A stretch of DNA of 64,000 nt from Sanderia malayensis (Eukaryota > Cnidaria > Scyphozoa > Semaeostomeae > Pelagiidae). The position numbers were made by a program, and so were the translations under genes. The notes beneath the pieces are model-generated. The model did not search any database, was not told the origin of the DNA, and saw only the letters and a list, made by a program, of their open reading frames with translations. The stretch covers positions 186,001 through 250,000 of the forward strand of contig RQOL01000361.1 in NCBI GenBank assembly GCA_013076295.1, read 5' to 3'. Of this stretch, positions 22,741 to 33,186 are shown piece after piece; within the stretch, counting starts at the first letter, position 1; every line of letters begins with the position of its first letter.

Positions 22741-25030
22741 ACTTACCTTCACTTCATACCCAACCACTTACCTTCTCTGTTGCACACCCAATGGCACTAC
22801 CTCTACGCCACTGCAACAGATGATGAAAGAGGTGCTAATTTCATTCTTATTTTATCCTAACTATTTAATTAGCTTGAAAAGTATGAAAATTCATCCGTAT
22901 ACAGAGTCGCATCTTGAACCACTTACCTTCTCCGTTGCACACCCCATGGCACTACCTCCACGCTATTGCAGCAGATGATGAAAGAGGTGCTAATTTCATT
23001 CTTATTTTATCCTAACTATTTAATTAGCTTGAAAAGTATGAAAATTCATCCGTACAGAGTCGCATCTTGAACCACTTACCTTCTCCGTTGCACACCCCAT
23101 GGCACTACCTCCACGCTATTGCAGCAGATGATGAAAGAGGTGCTAATTTCATTCTTAATTCATCCTAACTATTTAATTAGCTTGAAAAGTATTAAAATTC
23201 AGCCTTACAGAACCGCATCTTGAAACACTTACCTTCTCTGTTGCACAACCCATGGCACTACCTCCACGCTATTGCAGCAGATGATGAAAGAGGTGCTAAT
23301 TTCATTCTTATTTCATCCTAACTATTTAATTAGCTTGAAAAGTATTAAAATTCATCCGTACAGAGTCGCATCTTGAACCACTTACCTTCTCCGTTGCACA
23401 CCCCATGGCACTACCTCCACGCTATTGCAGCAGATGATGAAAGAGGTGCTAATTTCATTCTTATTTTATCCTAACTATTTAATTAGCTTGAAAAGTATGA
23501 AAATTCATCCGTACAGAGTCGCATCTTGAACCACTTACCTTCTCCGTTGCACACCCCATGGCACTACCTCCACGCTATTGCAGCAGATGATGAAAGAGGT
23601 GCTAATTTCATTCTTAATTCATCCTAACTATTTAATTAGCTTGAAAAGTATTAAAATTCAGCCTTACAGAACCGCATCTTGAAACACTTACCTTCTCTGT
23701 TGCACAACCCATGGCACTACCTCCACGCTATTGCAGCAGATGATGAAAGAGGTGCTAATTTCATTCTTATTTCATCCTAACTATTTAATTAGCTTGAAAA
23801 GTATTAAAATTCATCCGTACAGAGTCGCATCTTGAACCACTTACCTTCTCCGTTGCACACCCCATGGCACTACCTCCACGCTATTGCAGCAGATGATGAA
23901 AGAGGTGCTAATTTCATTCTTAATTCATCCTAACTATTTAATTAGCTTGAAAAGTATTAAAATTCAGCCTTACAGAACCGCATCTTGAAACACTTACCTT
24001 CTCTGTTGCACAACCCATGGCACTACCTCCACGCTATTGCAGCAGATGATGAAAGAGGTGCTAATTTCATTCTTAATTCATCCTAACTATTTAATTAGCT
24101 TGAAAAGTATTAAAATTCAGCCTTACAGAACCGCATCTTGAAACACTTACCTTCTCTGTTGCACAACCCATGGCACTACCTCCACGCTATTGCAGCAGAT
24201 GATGAAAGAGGTGCTAATTTCATTCTTATTTCATCCTAACTATTTAATTAGCTTGAAAAGTATTAAAATTCATCCGTACAGAGTCGCATCTTGAACCACT
24301 TACCTTCTCCGTTGCACACCCCATGGCACTACCTCCACGCTATTGCAGCAGATGATGAAAGAGGTGCTAATTTCATTCTTAATTCATCCTAACTATTTAA
24401 TTAGCTTGAAAAGTATTAAAATTCAGCCTTACAGAACCGCATCTTGAAACACTTACCTTCTCTGTTGCACAACCCATGGCACTACCTCCACGCTATTGCA
24501 GCAGATGATGAAAGAGGTGCTAATTTCATTCTTAATTCATCCTAACTATTTAATTAGCTTGAAAAGTATTAAAATTCAGCCTTACAGAACCGCATCTTGA
24601 ACCATTTACCTTCTCCGTTGCAAACCCCATGGCACTACCTCCACGCTATTGCAGCAGATGATGAAAGAGGTGCTAATTTCATTCTTATTTCATCCTAACT
24701 ATTTAATTAGCTTGAAAAATATTAAAATTCATCCGTACAGAACCGCATCTTGAACCACTTACCTTCTCTGTTGCACACCCCATGGCACTACCTCCACGCT
24801 ATTGCAGCAGATGATGAAAGAGGTGCTAATTTCATTCTTATTTCATCCTAACTATTTAATTAGCTTGAAAAATATTAAAATTCATCCGTACAGAACCGCA
24901 TCTTGAACCACTTACCTTCTCTGTTGCACACCCCATGGCACTACCTCTACGCTATTGCAGCAGATGATGAAAGAAGTGCTAATTTCATTCTTCATTTCAT
25001 TCGCATCTTCAACCACTTACCTTCTCTGTA
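22741..25030 (-). repeat. Satellite array, right arm (about fifteen 153-bp monomers, inverted)
   Basis: The same monomer core as the left arm but on the opposite strand: CCATGGCACTACCTCCACGC followed by TATTGCAGCAGATGATGAAA. CCATGG recurs every 153 bp exactly (22944, 23097, 23250, 23403, 23556 ... 24933). Two sub-types differ at CCGTTGCACACCCCATGG versus CTGTTGCACAACCCATGG and recur in a partly alternating order, indicating recent expansion by multi-monomer blocks. Confidence 0.95.
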
Positions 25031-25892
25031 GCACTACCCTTCTTTTTACTTGTTTGGGTGAAAACCAATGTTAGAACGGCCAATAAGAACGACAGAAATT
25101 GAAGGAACATTTAAATAAGGGAAGACATTGTTGAATTAATGAATTCATTTCGAGTCCTCAATTATTACAACAAAAGAGCCTACTGCTATAATACTGAGAT
25201 ATATTACGTATTGTGTTAATCACTCTTCATTTAGTAAACGAACAACTGTTAAAAACATATCTACATGTAATCGCCACTAAAAGGCTAGGCTAGAATAGTT
25301 CTGACATCAAGTAATGCAGAAAAATGGTTACAATATTGTAACTACTAATCGGGCAATAAGTATAAAAATGTAATTTTGTATTAAATGAATGCTGTAAGAA
25401 ATTATAACCAGAAATGCTGTTAAAAATTGTTATATAAAGGCCATTGAGGATTTGTTTGTAGAATCTCTCCTTAGCTCGTAATGTTATATATTCAATCCTT
25501 TCTTGGAGCTAATAAATATTATAACGAATATTAGATTGCATGTTTTAAAACTATATCTCATTACTTGCCAGATATTAAAAGTCATAAGATAATTAAAGCT
25601 ATTGCAAAATAAAACTAATGAATTACTTTTGGGTCCCGCAAGTAAGAAACTTCTCGTGACTATGTTCTGAGTTGTGTGTCCAATTGGAACGACATGACAT
25701 AATAACGTAACCTTATTGAAACTTTTTGTGAAAAACATAGTTGTTATTCTCAAATTAACAGAAAACAATTGGAAATCATCGTAAACAATGGCGTCCATTC
25801 TAAAAAGACTGTTTCCTAACTGCGAGATCATGCTGAATTACAATAATAAAAAGTTAATTAACCCGTAAACCACACAATTGTATACTCTAGAG
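25031..25892. other. AT-rich noncoding stretch
   Basis: No recognised gene. A 115-codon minus-strand ORF (25484-25831) has no family I know and an AT-rich, noncoding-like composition. Confidence 0.4.
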
Positions 25893-26569
25893 TTAGATGT
25901 TGTTTTCTGTAGATGTATGCACATCCATACTTGCGACCGACGCTGCAGGCTGTTCCATTGCAATATACACCTGAGAATACCAGATTTGCTGTAATTCTTT
26001 CAAGTTACGCAATTTTCCTTCCACTTGTCTTTGACTTTTTTCTTCTATCAGAAGACTCGAGTCCGTATTAGCTCTAGCTATCTTACAGAATAATTTGCAA
26101 ATGTTAACATTGTCTCCAGCTCCACCAAATTCTTCCATTAAGCTCAGAAGCAATATCGTTTCATCGATGTTCCATCTTGTAGAGGTACTCGGTTCGCCTT
26201 CGTCTTTCAAAAACTGGCTTCCTTTCTTTGCACATGGTCTGAGGTGTGTCAATGCAGCTTTGGCTTTGCTGCTTTCAATTTTACGTTTAGGTCCGTTGCC
26301 TTTCGATATTCCAAAGGGATTCATGCAGCCTTTGCAATTGCAGTTCGCACATGACTGTTGAAACTTAAAGCATGGGCATTTGCAGGAGTACTTGGAACCT
26401 TCGACCATCGTACATTTCGGAAGACGATTTTTGTCATTTTTCCCACACATGCAACCTTTTCGACTGCTTACATCTTTCTTATCTTTATTTTGCAGCACTA
26501 ATAGATCTTTGCTCAGCAACTCGAAGCTTACTTTTCCAGAAAAGTTGATGGCCATGAAAAGACAATCTG
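25893..26569 (-). CDS. Cys-rich (CXC-like) and Myb/SANT-like protein, N terminus lost in the gap
   Basis: The minus frame from the gap down to the stop at 25893 encodes about 225 residues. It carries a Cys cluster (CMCGKNDKNRLPKCT, then SCKCPCFKFQQSCANCNCK and GCMNPFG) of the kind seen in tesmin/TSO1-like CXC regions. A C-terminal helix-rich part follows, beginning RWNIDETILLLSLMEEFG, which resembles a Myb/SANT-like DNA-binding unit. The combination suggests a DNA-binding protein, host or transposon-derived; I cannot tell which. The upstream part runs into the 100-N gap. The sequence beyond the gap differs in composition, so the apparent 300-residue ORF across the Ns is not real evidence of linkage. 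Confidence 0.55.
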
Positions 26570-26669
26570 NNNNNNNNNNNNNNNNNNNNNNNNNNNNNNN
26601 NNNNNNNNNNNNNNNNNNNNNNNNNNNNNNNNNNNNNNNNNNNNNNNNNNNNNNNNNNNNNNNNNNNNN
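26570..26669. other. Assembly gap (100 N)
   Basis: Exactly 100 Ns, the usual placeholder for a gap of unknown size between contigs. Base composition changes sharply across it (AT-rich Cys-rich gene to the left, GC-rich low-complexity ORF to the right). Confidence 0.98.
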
Positions 26670-26670
26670 T

Positions 26671-27631
26671 GTCTGTCGGAAAGCCTGAAACTGTTCAACG
26701 CGCACTGCAATCGCACCGGCTGCATCCTCGACACTTACCGATCGACGAACTGTTCGCCGCCACCGCCGCCACTCTATCCAACACAACTTCGGCACCGACT
26801 GCCGCTGCCGTTAGTCCTCCTCCCATCCCTCTCTCCACAACCGCAGCAGCAGCAGCAACAGCATCGAGACCATTTGCCGCTCCTGGCAACAGCGGCGGTG
26901 GTGGCAAAACTAACGGAGACGGTACCGTTGCCGGTATCGGCATGCCAACCGAACGCCAAAAAGACGCCACTTCCTCTGACATTGCCGGCGGTGCTGCCAT
27001 ACTGTCGCCGTCGTCGTCGTCTACAAAAGATCAGAAAAAAAAACACCACGATTATCTGCTGTTCACGTCGTTCATGCACTACGGTCAGTGTCAAAAACCC
27101 TTCATCGACATCTACTGTCACGAAACGCACCAACCTGCCGGCGCCGATCTTGTACACCACATCGTACTCGACGAACACACTAACAAACACAAAGACATTC
27201 ACTTTGTCGTCTCCCACCGCAACAGCCACCATCAGTCCTCACAACAACAACAACAACAAAATAACACAATAAAAACAAAAAAAAAGAAATCGCCTGTTAA
27301 AAAACGCAAACGTACCTCTTTGTCGTCGTCGTCGTTAACAGCAAAAACGAAACGAAAAAAACCACCGACAACAACAGTCAATGATGATGATGATGATGAT
27401 GATGACAACAATGCAAAGAATGCCGAATACTTTTCGTGCGATTCCTGCTCCTCGTCGTCGGCGTCAGTGTCGGTGTCGGTGTCGTCGGCGTCGGCCTCTT
27501 CAGACGAAGAACCAGAAAAAAAAGAACAAAACAAAAAACACAAAAGAACAAAGAAAATACCTTCACGTACTAAAAACACTACTAGCAGTATCATTAATAA
27601 CAACAGCAGCGGTGACACTAATGTCGTTTAA
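26671..27631 (+). CDS. Unrecognised low-complexity protein (5' end in gap), poly-Asp and Ser-rich tail
   Basis: The frame is open from the gap to TAA at 27629-27631, about 320 codons. An Ala/Pro/Thr-rich part is followed by a non-repetitive core with DYLLFTSFMHYGQCQKPFID and HHIVLDEHTNKHKDIHFVVS. After that come poly-Gln, Lys-rich (nuclear-localisation-like), poly-Asp and Ser/Ala stretches. The first Met inside is at 26942, but codons 5' of it look coding, so the true start may be lost. There are no introns. Trinucleotide runs (AAC, GTC, GAT) dominate the DNA. I do not recognise the core. Composition and gene density resemble large DNA virus or mobile-element genes more than the host genes in this window. 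Confidence 0.45.
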
Positions 27632-27747
27632 CAAAAACCAACTCGTATTTATATATCATTTTTCATGCATTGTTCTATAGATGTATAAGCACATTATCAT
27701 CTTTTCTTTCCACACCTGCCTCACACACACACACACGCGCGCGCAAA

Positions 27748-27893
27748 CAATGATACAACAAAAAATTCAATGATACAACAAAAAATTCAATGATACAACA
27801 AAAAAATTCAATGATACAACAAAAAATTCAATGATACAACAAAAAAATTCAATGATACAACAAAAAAATTCAATGATACAACAAAAAATTCAA
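27748..27893 (+). repeat. Tandem repeat, unit AATGATACAACAAAAAATTC
   Basis: About eight near-identical copies of a 20-21-bp unit, preceded by a (CA)n(CG)n dinucleotide tract at 27721-27744. It lies between two + strand ORFs. Confidence 0.9.
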
Positions 27894-27947
27894 TGGAGTA
27901 AAATAGCATCTATTGAATACGCCCACTTCTTTTGTTCGTCTCGCGTA

Positions 27948-27985
27948 GATAAAAAGAGCGCAACAGAAGACGAAAATCAGTCAGT
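27948..27985 (+). promoter_or_regulatory. Probable core promoter: TATA-like GATAAAAAG and TCAGT initiator
   Basis: GATAAAAAG at 27948-27956 lies 30 bases before TCAGTCAGTT at 27977-27985, the spacing of a TATA box and a TCAGT initiator. The next Met (28052) opens the 249-codon ORF. This is inferred from motif and spacing only. Confidence 0.4.
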
Positions 27986-28051
27986 TCTCACTCACTCACT
28001 CACAAGTCACAAGTCGCAAGTCACAAGAAGTCAAGAAGACAAGAAGACAAG

Positions 28052-28801
28052 ATGATCTGCAATGATGATAATGATGAAGACACTGCGACCACTGTTGCTA
28101 ATAGTACTAACCGTACTACTGCTACTGTCACCAAGAGCAGTTCTAAATCCAATACTATGGCTACTGTGGCTACTGCTACTGCTACTCGTTCGGTTTACAA
28201 GATAAAAAGACTCAACAAACAGCTGCAAGCAGCAACCGCCAACACTCGTCGTGTGAAACAAACTCTACGACAAATGCTACAGCTTTTCATTCGCCACAGC
28301 AACCAGAGTGCCGAACTTCTCAAACGAGCAGAAGACAAAAACAAAATTCTCTACTCAACAGTAGCAACACAGATAGAGGTCAACGCAAGACTCAGAGAAC
28401 AGCTCGAACAGCAACCATCACCACCAACAACAGCCACCGACCTCTCACAGAAGTGCTGCTGTTGCTGTCGTCTTCATTCTCACAACAACACCACTGCTGA
28501 TCGTCGTCATCATGTTAGCGGCGGCGGCGGCGACGGCGGCGACGACAAAGACGAAGCAATCAGCATCACATCGTCCGTCGACGATTTCCTCGAAAGCAAC
28601 AACAGCAGCAACAGTGACGACGACGACGACAACATCGAAACATACAATCCTCCCAGCGACGGCTTCTCTCAGAAAATCATGTTCAACATCCCCGCCCGCC
28701 ACGACGACGACGACGACGACAGCCTGATGAAGAAAAGAAAATCTGACAACGATGATTCAATCACTGAAGCACTTCACCAACTTACAGAGAACAACAAGTA
28801 A
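28052..28801 (+). CDS. Unrecognised intact 249-aa coiled-coil protein with low-complexity ends
   Basis: A single uninterrupted ORF from ATG (first Met after the probable promoter) to TAA. Residues about 1-45 are Thr/Ala/Ser-rich. About 46-110 form a predicted coiled coil (KIKRLNKQLQAA, VKQTLRQMLQLFIRHS, EVNARLREQLEQQ). A KCCCCCR cluster and a His-rich patch follow, then Gly- and Asp-rich tracts and a Lys-rich end. A basic-then-heptad pattern is loosely bZIP-like but lacks the family's basic signature. Codons are GC-rich and NNC-biased like the ORFs at 26671 and 33187, suggesting these three share one origin. Function unknown. Confidence 0.5.
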   Translation: MICNDDNDEDTATTVANSTNRTTATVTKSSSKSNTMATVATATATRSVYKIKRLNKQLQAATANTRRVKQTLRQMLQLFIRHSNQSAELLKRAEDKNKILYSTVATQIEVNARLREQLEQQPSPPTTATDLSQKCCCCCRLHSHNNTTADRRHHVSGGGGDGGDDKDEAISITSSVDDFLESNNSSNSDDDDDNIETYNPPSDGFSQKIMFNIPARHDDDDDDSLMKKRKSDNDDSITEALHQLTENNK

Positions 28802-29997
28802 TTACATTTTTTTTCTCCATTCGCATGTTGTAACATTTGCTTTGCATCCTTCGTTTTCTTTGTTCTTGTCTTCAAATTTCTTGACGACATCATACTTAAC
28901 TGTCGATCTTCTTCTTCTTCTTCTTTCTTCTCTTTTTCAACAACTTCAATTGATGGTTTTGCAATTTTTTTTCTTCACGTTGATTTCGCATTCGTTCAAG
29001 CGTCAACAATGAAACATCGCATGACAATTCACGTTCAAACACGTAACTACGGTTTGAACATCCCTAGTTAGGTGTTTGAACATGAATTCGAAAAAGTGTA
29101 TTAATTCACTGTTGGTCTTGTGTGTATTATATTTTTGTTAACTTGCATTTGCGCATCTTCAACTGGTTGCGCTACCAAAAACAATTCACGCTGTTGTGGT
29201 CCATCAATAGCTGTGTCTTGAACGCGCTCAAAAAAAAAAAGTGGTGTCTCATTGTTTATGTTAAGAAACATCTATTTTTTAGAATTGTAGCATAAAAAGC
29301 ATCGGTATCTTTTTTGGCATCAATTCAATTGTTCGTGTTATGCTTTCGTGACTCTTCTATTTGCTTTGTCTTGGTTTTTTGGATCGATTATTTTCATTGG
29401 GGCCAATGCATTGGCATCGATTGTCAATGCATCGACCCCAATGGAAATAACTTGCAAAGTGCTTTTTGTAGCATTTCATTTATGCCCAGTTTGTTTTTAT
29501 TATAAGCAATCGAATTCAGTAATGGTATTCACTTTTGTGTCTTCTTTCGAAAGCCGAAACTTGAGAGAACATTTGAATCTTTTTTCAACAGTGTTTCCTT
29601 TGCTCGTTTCTTTGAATTGATAAAGCATTCTATTGACGCGTTTATGACAGTCTTCTAAATACGTGAATAGGATGCTTTACCAATTTGATGTTAATGCAAC
29701 CTCTACACTGTCAAACACTAGATGATTCGGCATGGAAAAAAATCAGAAAACTATAAGCTTTCTATGGGTTTTTTATTGGCTTTTAGTTCTCTAAATATCG
29801 GCACTTCTTTTCATTTGTTGTTCCATTCGAACCGCGCTTTCACATGACCGCATAGTCTAAATTTATTTGAACAATGCGATCTTTGTCCTGGATGGGTTTT
29901 TTCTCCATTTGCCTGATGGATGATGGGTTTTGTTGTACGAATGGCACTGTTGACATATAATTGAGCCTTCTTCCTGTTCCACTTGCGCTATTTTGAT

Positions 29998-30220
29998 TCA
30001 ACTAGTGTGAGTGATAATTTTTTTTGCCTCTGCGGTACGCTTCCTGATGAAATATCTTACTGCAGTAGCGTCAATTTCGTATGTCGAAAGATACAACCGG
30101 GATTTATTTGTAAATGTCTGACTTGCTTGAACGTCATTATTGTTTACTGCGGATGCATTTGACTTGTCTTTTCCGCAATTCCTTTTCCTCTTATTGTTGT
30201 CATTGGTGAATTCATTAATT
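29998..30220 (-). pseudogene. Coding-like fragment, unrecognised
   Basis: A minus-strand open piece of about 70 codons, hydrophilic at first (EFTNDNNKRKRNCGKDK) and then with a more ordinary stretch (SRLYLSTYEIDATAVRYFI), ending at TGA 29998-30000. Coding-like sequence continues in another frame below 29990, including a CQQCHSYNKTHH motif. No family recognised. Confidence 0.3.
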
Positions 30221-31531
30221 AGGCAATCCTCTACAATTGTTGTCTTCTTTTATCTACATCAGAGTCTTTTTTGGACGGAAAAAACCTTTCGTCTGTTTTC
30301 CCACGTTGTTTTCGCCGAACTTAACAAACAAGCCAAACGGATAGAAAGTGCCTGTACGTCTTATTTTACTTTCCTTGTCAACAATAGCTCTCTATCATTT
30401 GTTAATGGAAAAAGAACTGATAAACAATTCTGTCAATTCATTCAACTTCATCATCTTCATAAGATGTTTACCTGAATAGCAAATCTATACAGCATTCATG
30501 TAGTACTCTTGCGCGCGTTAACTTGTCAATCTGTAAACCTTCATTAGCGTTGATATTTTCCGAGAACATCGCAACATTGTCTCATTTCATTTTTGAAAAT
30601 CATCTTCAAGTTTGACGACTCGCTCTTTTGAAACTCTTGAAAAAACTGTCATCTTTGGTAAATAAGTTAGTAATTGTGATTAAAACTTTTATCATTTTTG
30701 ATAAATAATAGCTCGTTTATCATTATTATTATTATTATGGTAAACCCTTTGCGTAATGCTAACGAATCACTTGTAACGAATCATTGGAAATCCCGCATGT
30801 CTTGAAAGAATCGCGAGGTGAAGCATTTTGATTAGCATCTTCAAAAAAACTCAACATCCATCCACCTTTTCGTATCCTGAGTTTTGTGTGCTACTAGTGG
30901 TTTTTTTCTTTTTTTCCTTTTTTCTTTTGTCGTCACAACGACGTCATATCTGTGCAGCTTTTCTTTGCCCAGTTTATTTGCCAAAGCAATTGTCCACAAA
31001 GACAGACTTGTAAGACGTGTGAACTTGTTGCTTTCACTTGTGTAGTTAAAATAGTATTGAGCTTGTTTTCCAGCATTTCCAAAATTCTTGCATCCAGTAT
31101 GTGCCTGAGTGTGTTTGTTCTCTTCTTGAATGTTGTATTGCATTCACCAATTGGGATTAGTTGCACTATATATATATATGCATCAGTTACATAAGTCAGT
31201 TTTTCATGCTGAACAATACTAGTCCTTTGAATGTTGAAATATGAAAATCCTATCGCCAATTTTCGCTAAGAAACATTGTGACATGATCATCTCCGTTCCT
31301 CATTGTCGTATCTTTGATCGTCTTCCGGGCGAACTTCCTGAGGAAATATTAACGGGCAGGTTAGTTCAAACTCAACCGCAATATTCCTCCTCTTCTTTTA
31401 GATCATTCAGCATTTTGCGTAAATCTTCTTCATTGTTCATTGTTTTTGTTTTTGTAGACGAGCGTTTGCTGATGTGAATAGCGTTTTTGCGATTACTTTC
31501 TTCTTCTTCTTCGGATAATAAAACCATGTTT

Positions 31532-31822
31532 CTACCCAACCGCATCCAATCTGAATGCAAAACAATAAACCTTACCAAAACTTCCATGATCGATAAGTTC
31601 TTGCTTGAACATCGAGTCATTGTCTATAGATTCCGGGTTAGCATCCGATTTTCTGTATACTTTGCCATAACTTCCATGGCCAATAGGTTCTTGTTTGAAA
31701 AAAATCGAATCTGTTGTTATCAGGTTACTCGTTATTTCTTGCAATTTGCCTCTCTTTTGAAAGCTGTCTCTCTCTTTTCGAGAGAGTTCGTTGCATTTAT
31801 TATCGCGTTGTATTATTATCAT
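31532..31822 (-). pseudogene. Fragment with duplicated protein-kinase glycine loop
   Basis: The minus frame contains FFKQEPIGHGSYGKVYRKSD and, about 30 codons later, FKQELIDHGSFGKVYCF. Both match the glycine-rich ATP loop of Ser/Thr kinases (GxGxxGKV). The second copy has Asp in place of the first Gly. The rest of a kinase fold (VAIK lysine, HRD, DFG) is not visible in any nearby frame. It appears to be a broken or rearranged kinase gene, or a short tandem duplication inside one. Confidence 0.4.
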
Positions 31823-33186
31823 TACACATGTCTTCGCATTGCCGACCCGAAACCGTCTTGTCTAATTGACAAACTCTGGTTCTCGCTGCATCGGCATTGA
31901 CTGTGTGTAGTACTTACCTGTCTATCTGTGACCTCTAAATGTTTCAGATGAGTTTTTTCTTCGACATTGTCGTCATCTGTAACTTCCAAGTGTTTCAGAT
32001 TAGTTTTCTTCAAAATCGTCATCATTAGCAGAGCAATGGTGATTGTTTTTCTCCTTCTTCACTACCACCACTATCATCATTATCGTTAGGGCAACGGTGA
32101 TATCCTTCATCATGATTATCGTTAGGACAACGGTGATTCTTCTTTTAGCTTTGTTTTCACTCACAAAAGTTGCTGTAAGCAAGTCGACTTCCTTGTCGTC
32201 CTTTACTCACGGGCAAAAAATCGTATTGTTCACACATCACTTTTTTGTTGATGAAATGTTCAATTGTTCGCATTTTTTCAACTTGCTCTTCCAGCAAATT
32301 CTTTCCTCAATTGATTCTTTAATCATTTACTTAGAGCTCACGCATCTGAGCTTGCATGCGCTTCCAATCCAATCCAATGTTCGTTTCAACCAATCAATCA
32401 ACATTGCATAATTGTCAACAATTGTCAACTTATTTGCAAGTATTCTTCAGGAAATTAGTGAGATCATTTCTTTATTCTGATATTTTCTTGAAACAATCGT
32501 ATACTCTTTTCGCAATAATGGCCTCATTTTGATGAAACATGTGCCAGATTGCTCAGCTGATTTACATTTTACTGCTCGGCAACGGCATCAGTATCGTTCA
32601 CCATCACGAGAAAGGCACTCGTCGTTTACCTAATTCATCACCTATCCTTTGCCGTTTTTTTCTTTTTTTGAAAACAGAAAAATGACAAAATTCAAACCCC
32701 CGCTCTGTCAAAAAAATTTTTTTGACGAAGAACTATTCGATGGCATTTTCACATATCAAATACATCGTTTCAAAACCCATATGCGTATAATGTTTCATTG
32801 TTGGCACTCGAACGAATGTGAAATCAACATCATCATTATCCTAATCACGTTAACTGTTGCAATACTACTACCATCAAAATTAGACTCGCACCTCGGACTG
32901 ACTACTCCACTCTACTCTACTCTACTCTACTCTACTCCCTCCTCCTCCTCATCCTCCTATCATGAATTATTGTAATCATGGTTATTATTGTTGTTGTTGT
33001 TGTGATAATAATAATGCTTATAATGATCATGCAAAAAACAGAACAAAAAACCATTGTCTTTTTTTTTAATCTCTTCCTCCCGCACGCACGCGCACACAAT
33101 AACTCATTGTTCTAATACGACGTAAATAAACCCGTAGGCCACAGTCGCCCATCACACAACAACAACTCGACGACGACAACGACAAG

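Larger units (their letters stand above)
28802..33186. other. AT-rich stretch with decayed coding fragments, mostly on the minus strand
   Basis: There is no intact long ORF. Reading the minus strand gives short coding-like pieces in shifting frames (about 29700-30220, 31370-31822 and 31822-32025, the last with a repeated KHLEVTD phrase). Small CT-rich and (TACTC)n tracts occur near 32900-32945. The stretch looks like pseudogenised or poorly assembled single-exon genes between the intact + strand ORFs. The + strand ORFs here (for example 30140-30475) look like shadows. Confidence 0.4.

Noticed and set aside
20872..25030. Regular repeats with spacers, considered as a CRISPR array
   Set aside because: Period is 141-153 bp with the whole monomer conserved rather than short repeats with unique spacers, and the context is an animal genome.
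25893..26795. 300-codon minus-strand ORF running through the N gap
   Set aside because: The Ns are translated as X. The part right of the gap is the antisense shadow of the + strand low-complexity ORF.
31372..31620. Acidic minus-strand ORF as a separate gene
   Set aside because: It overlaps the kinase-loop fragment in another frame and is short and low-complexity; kept only as part of the decayed stretch.
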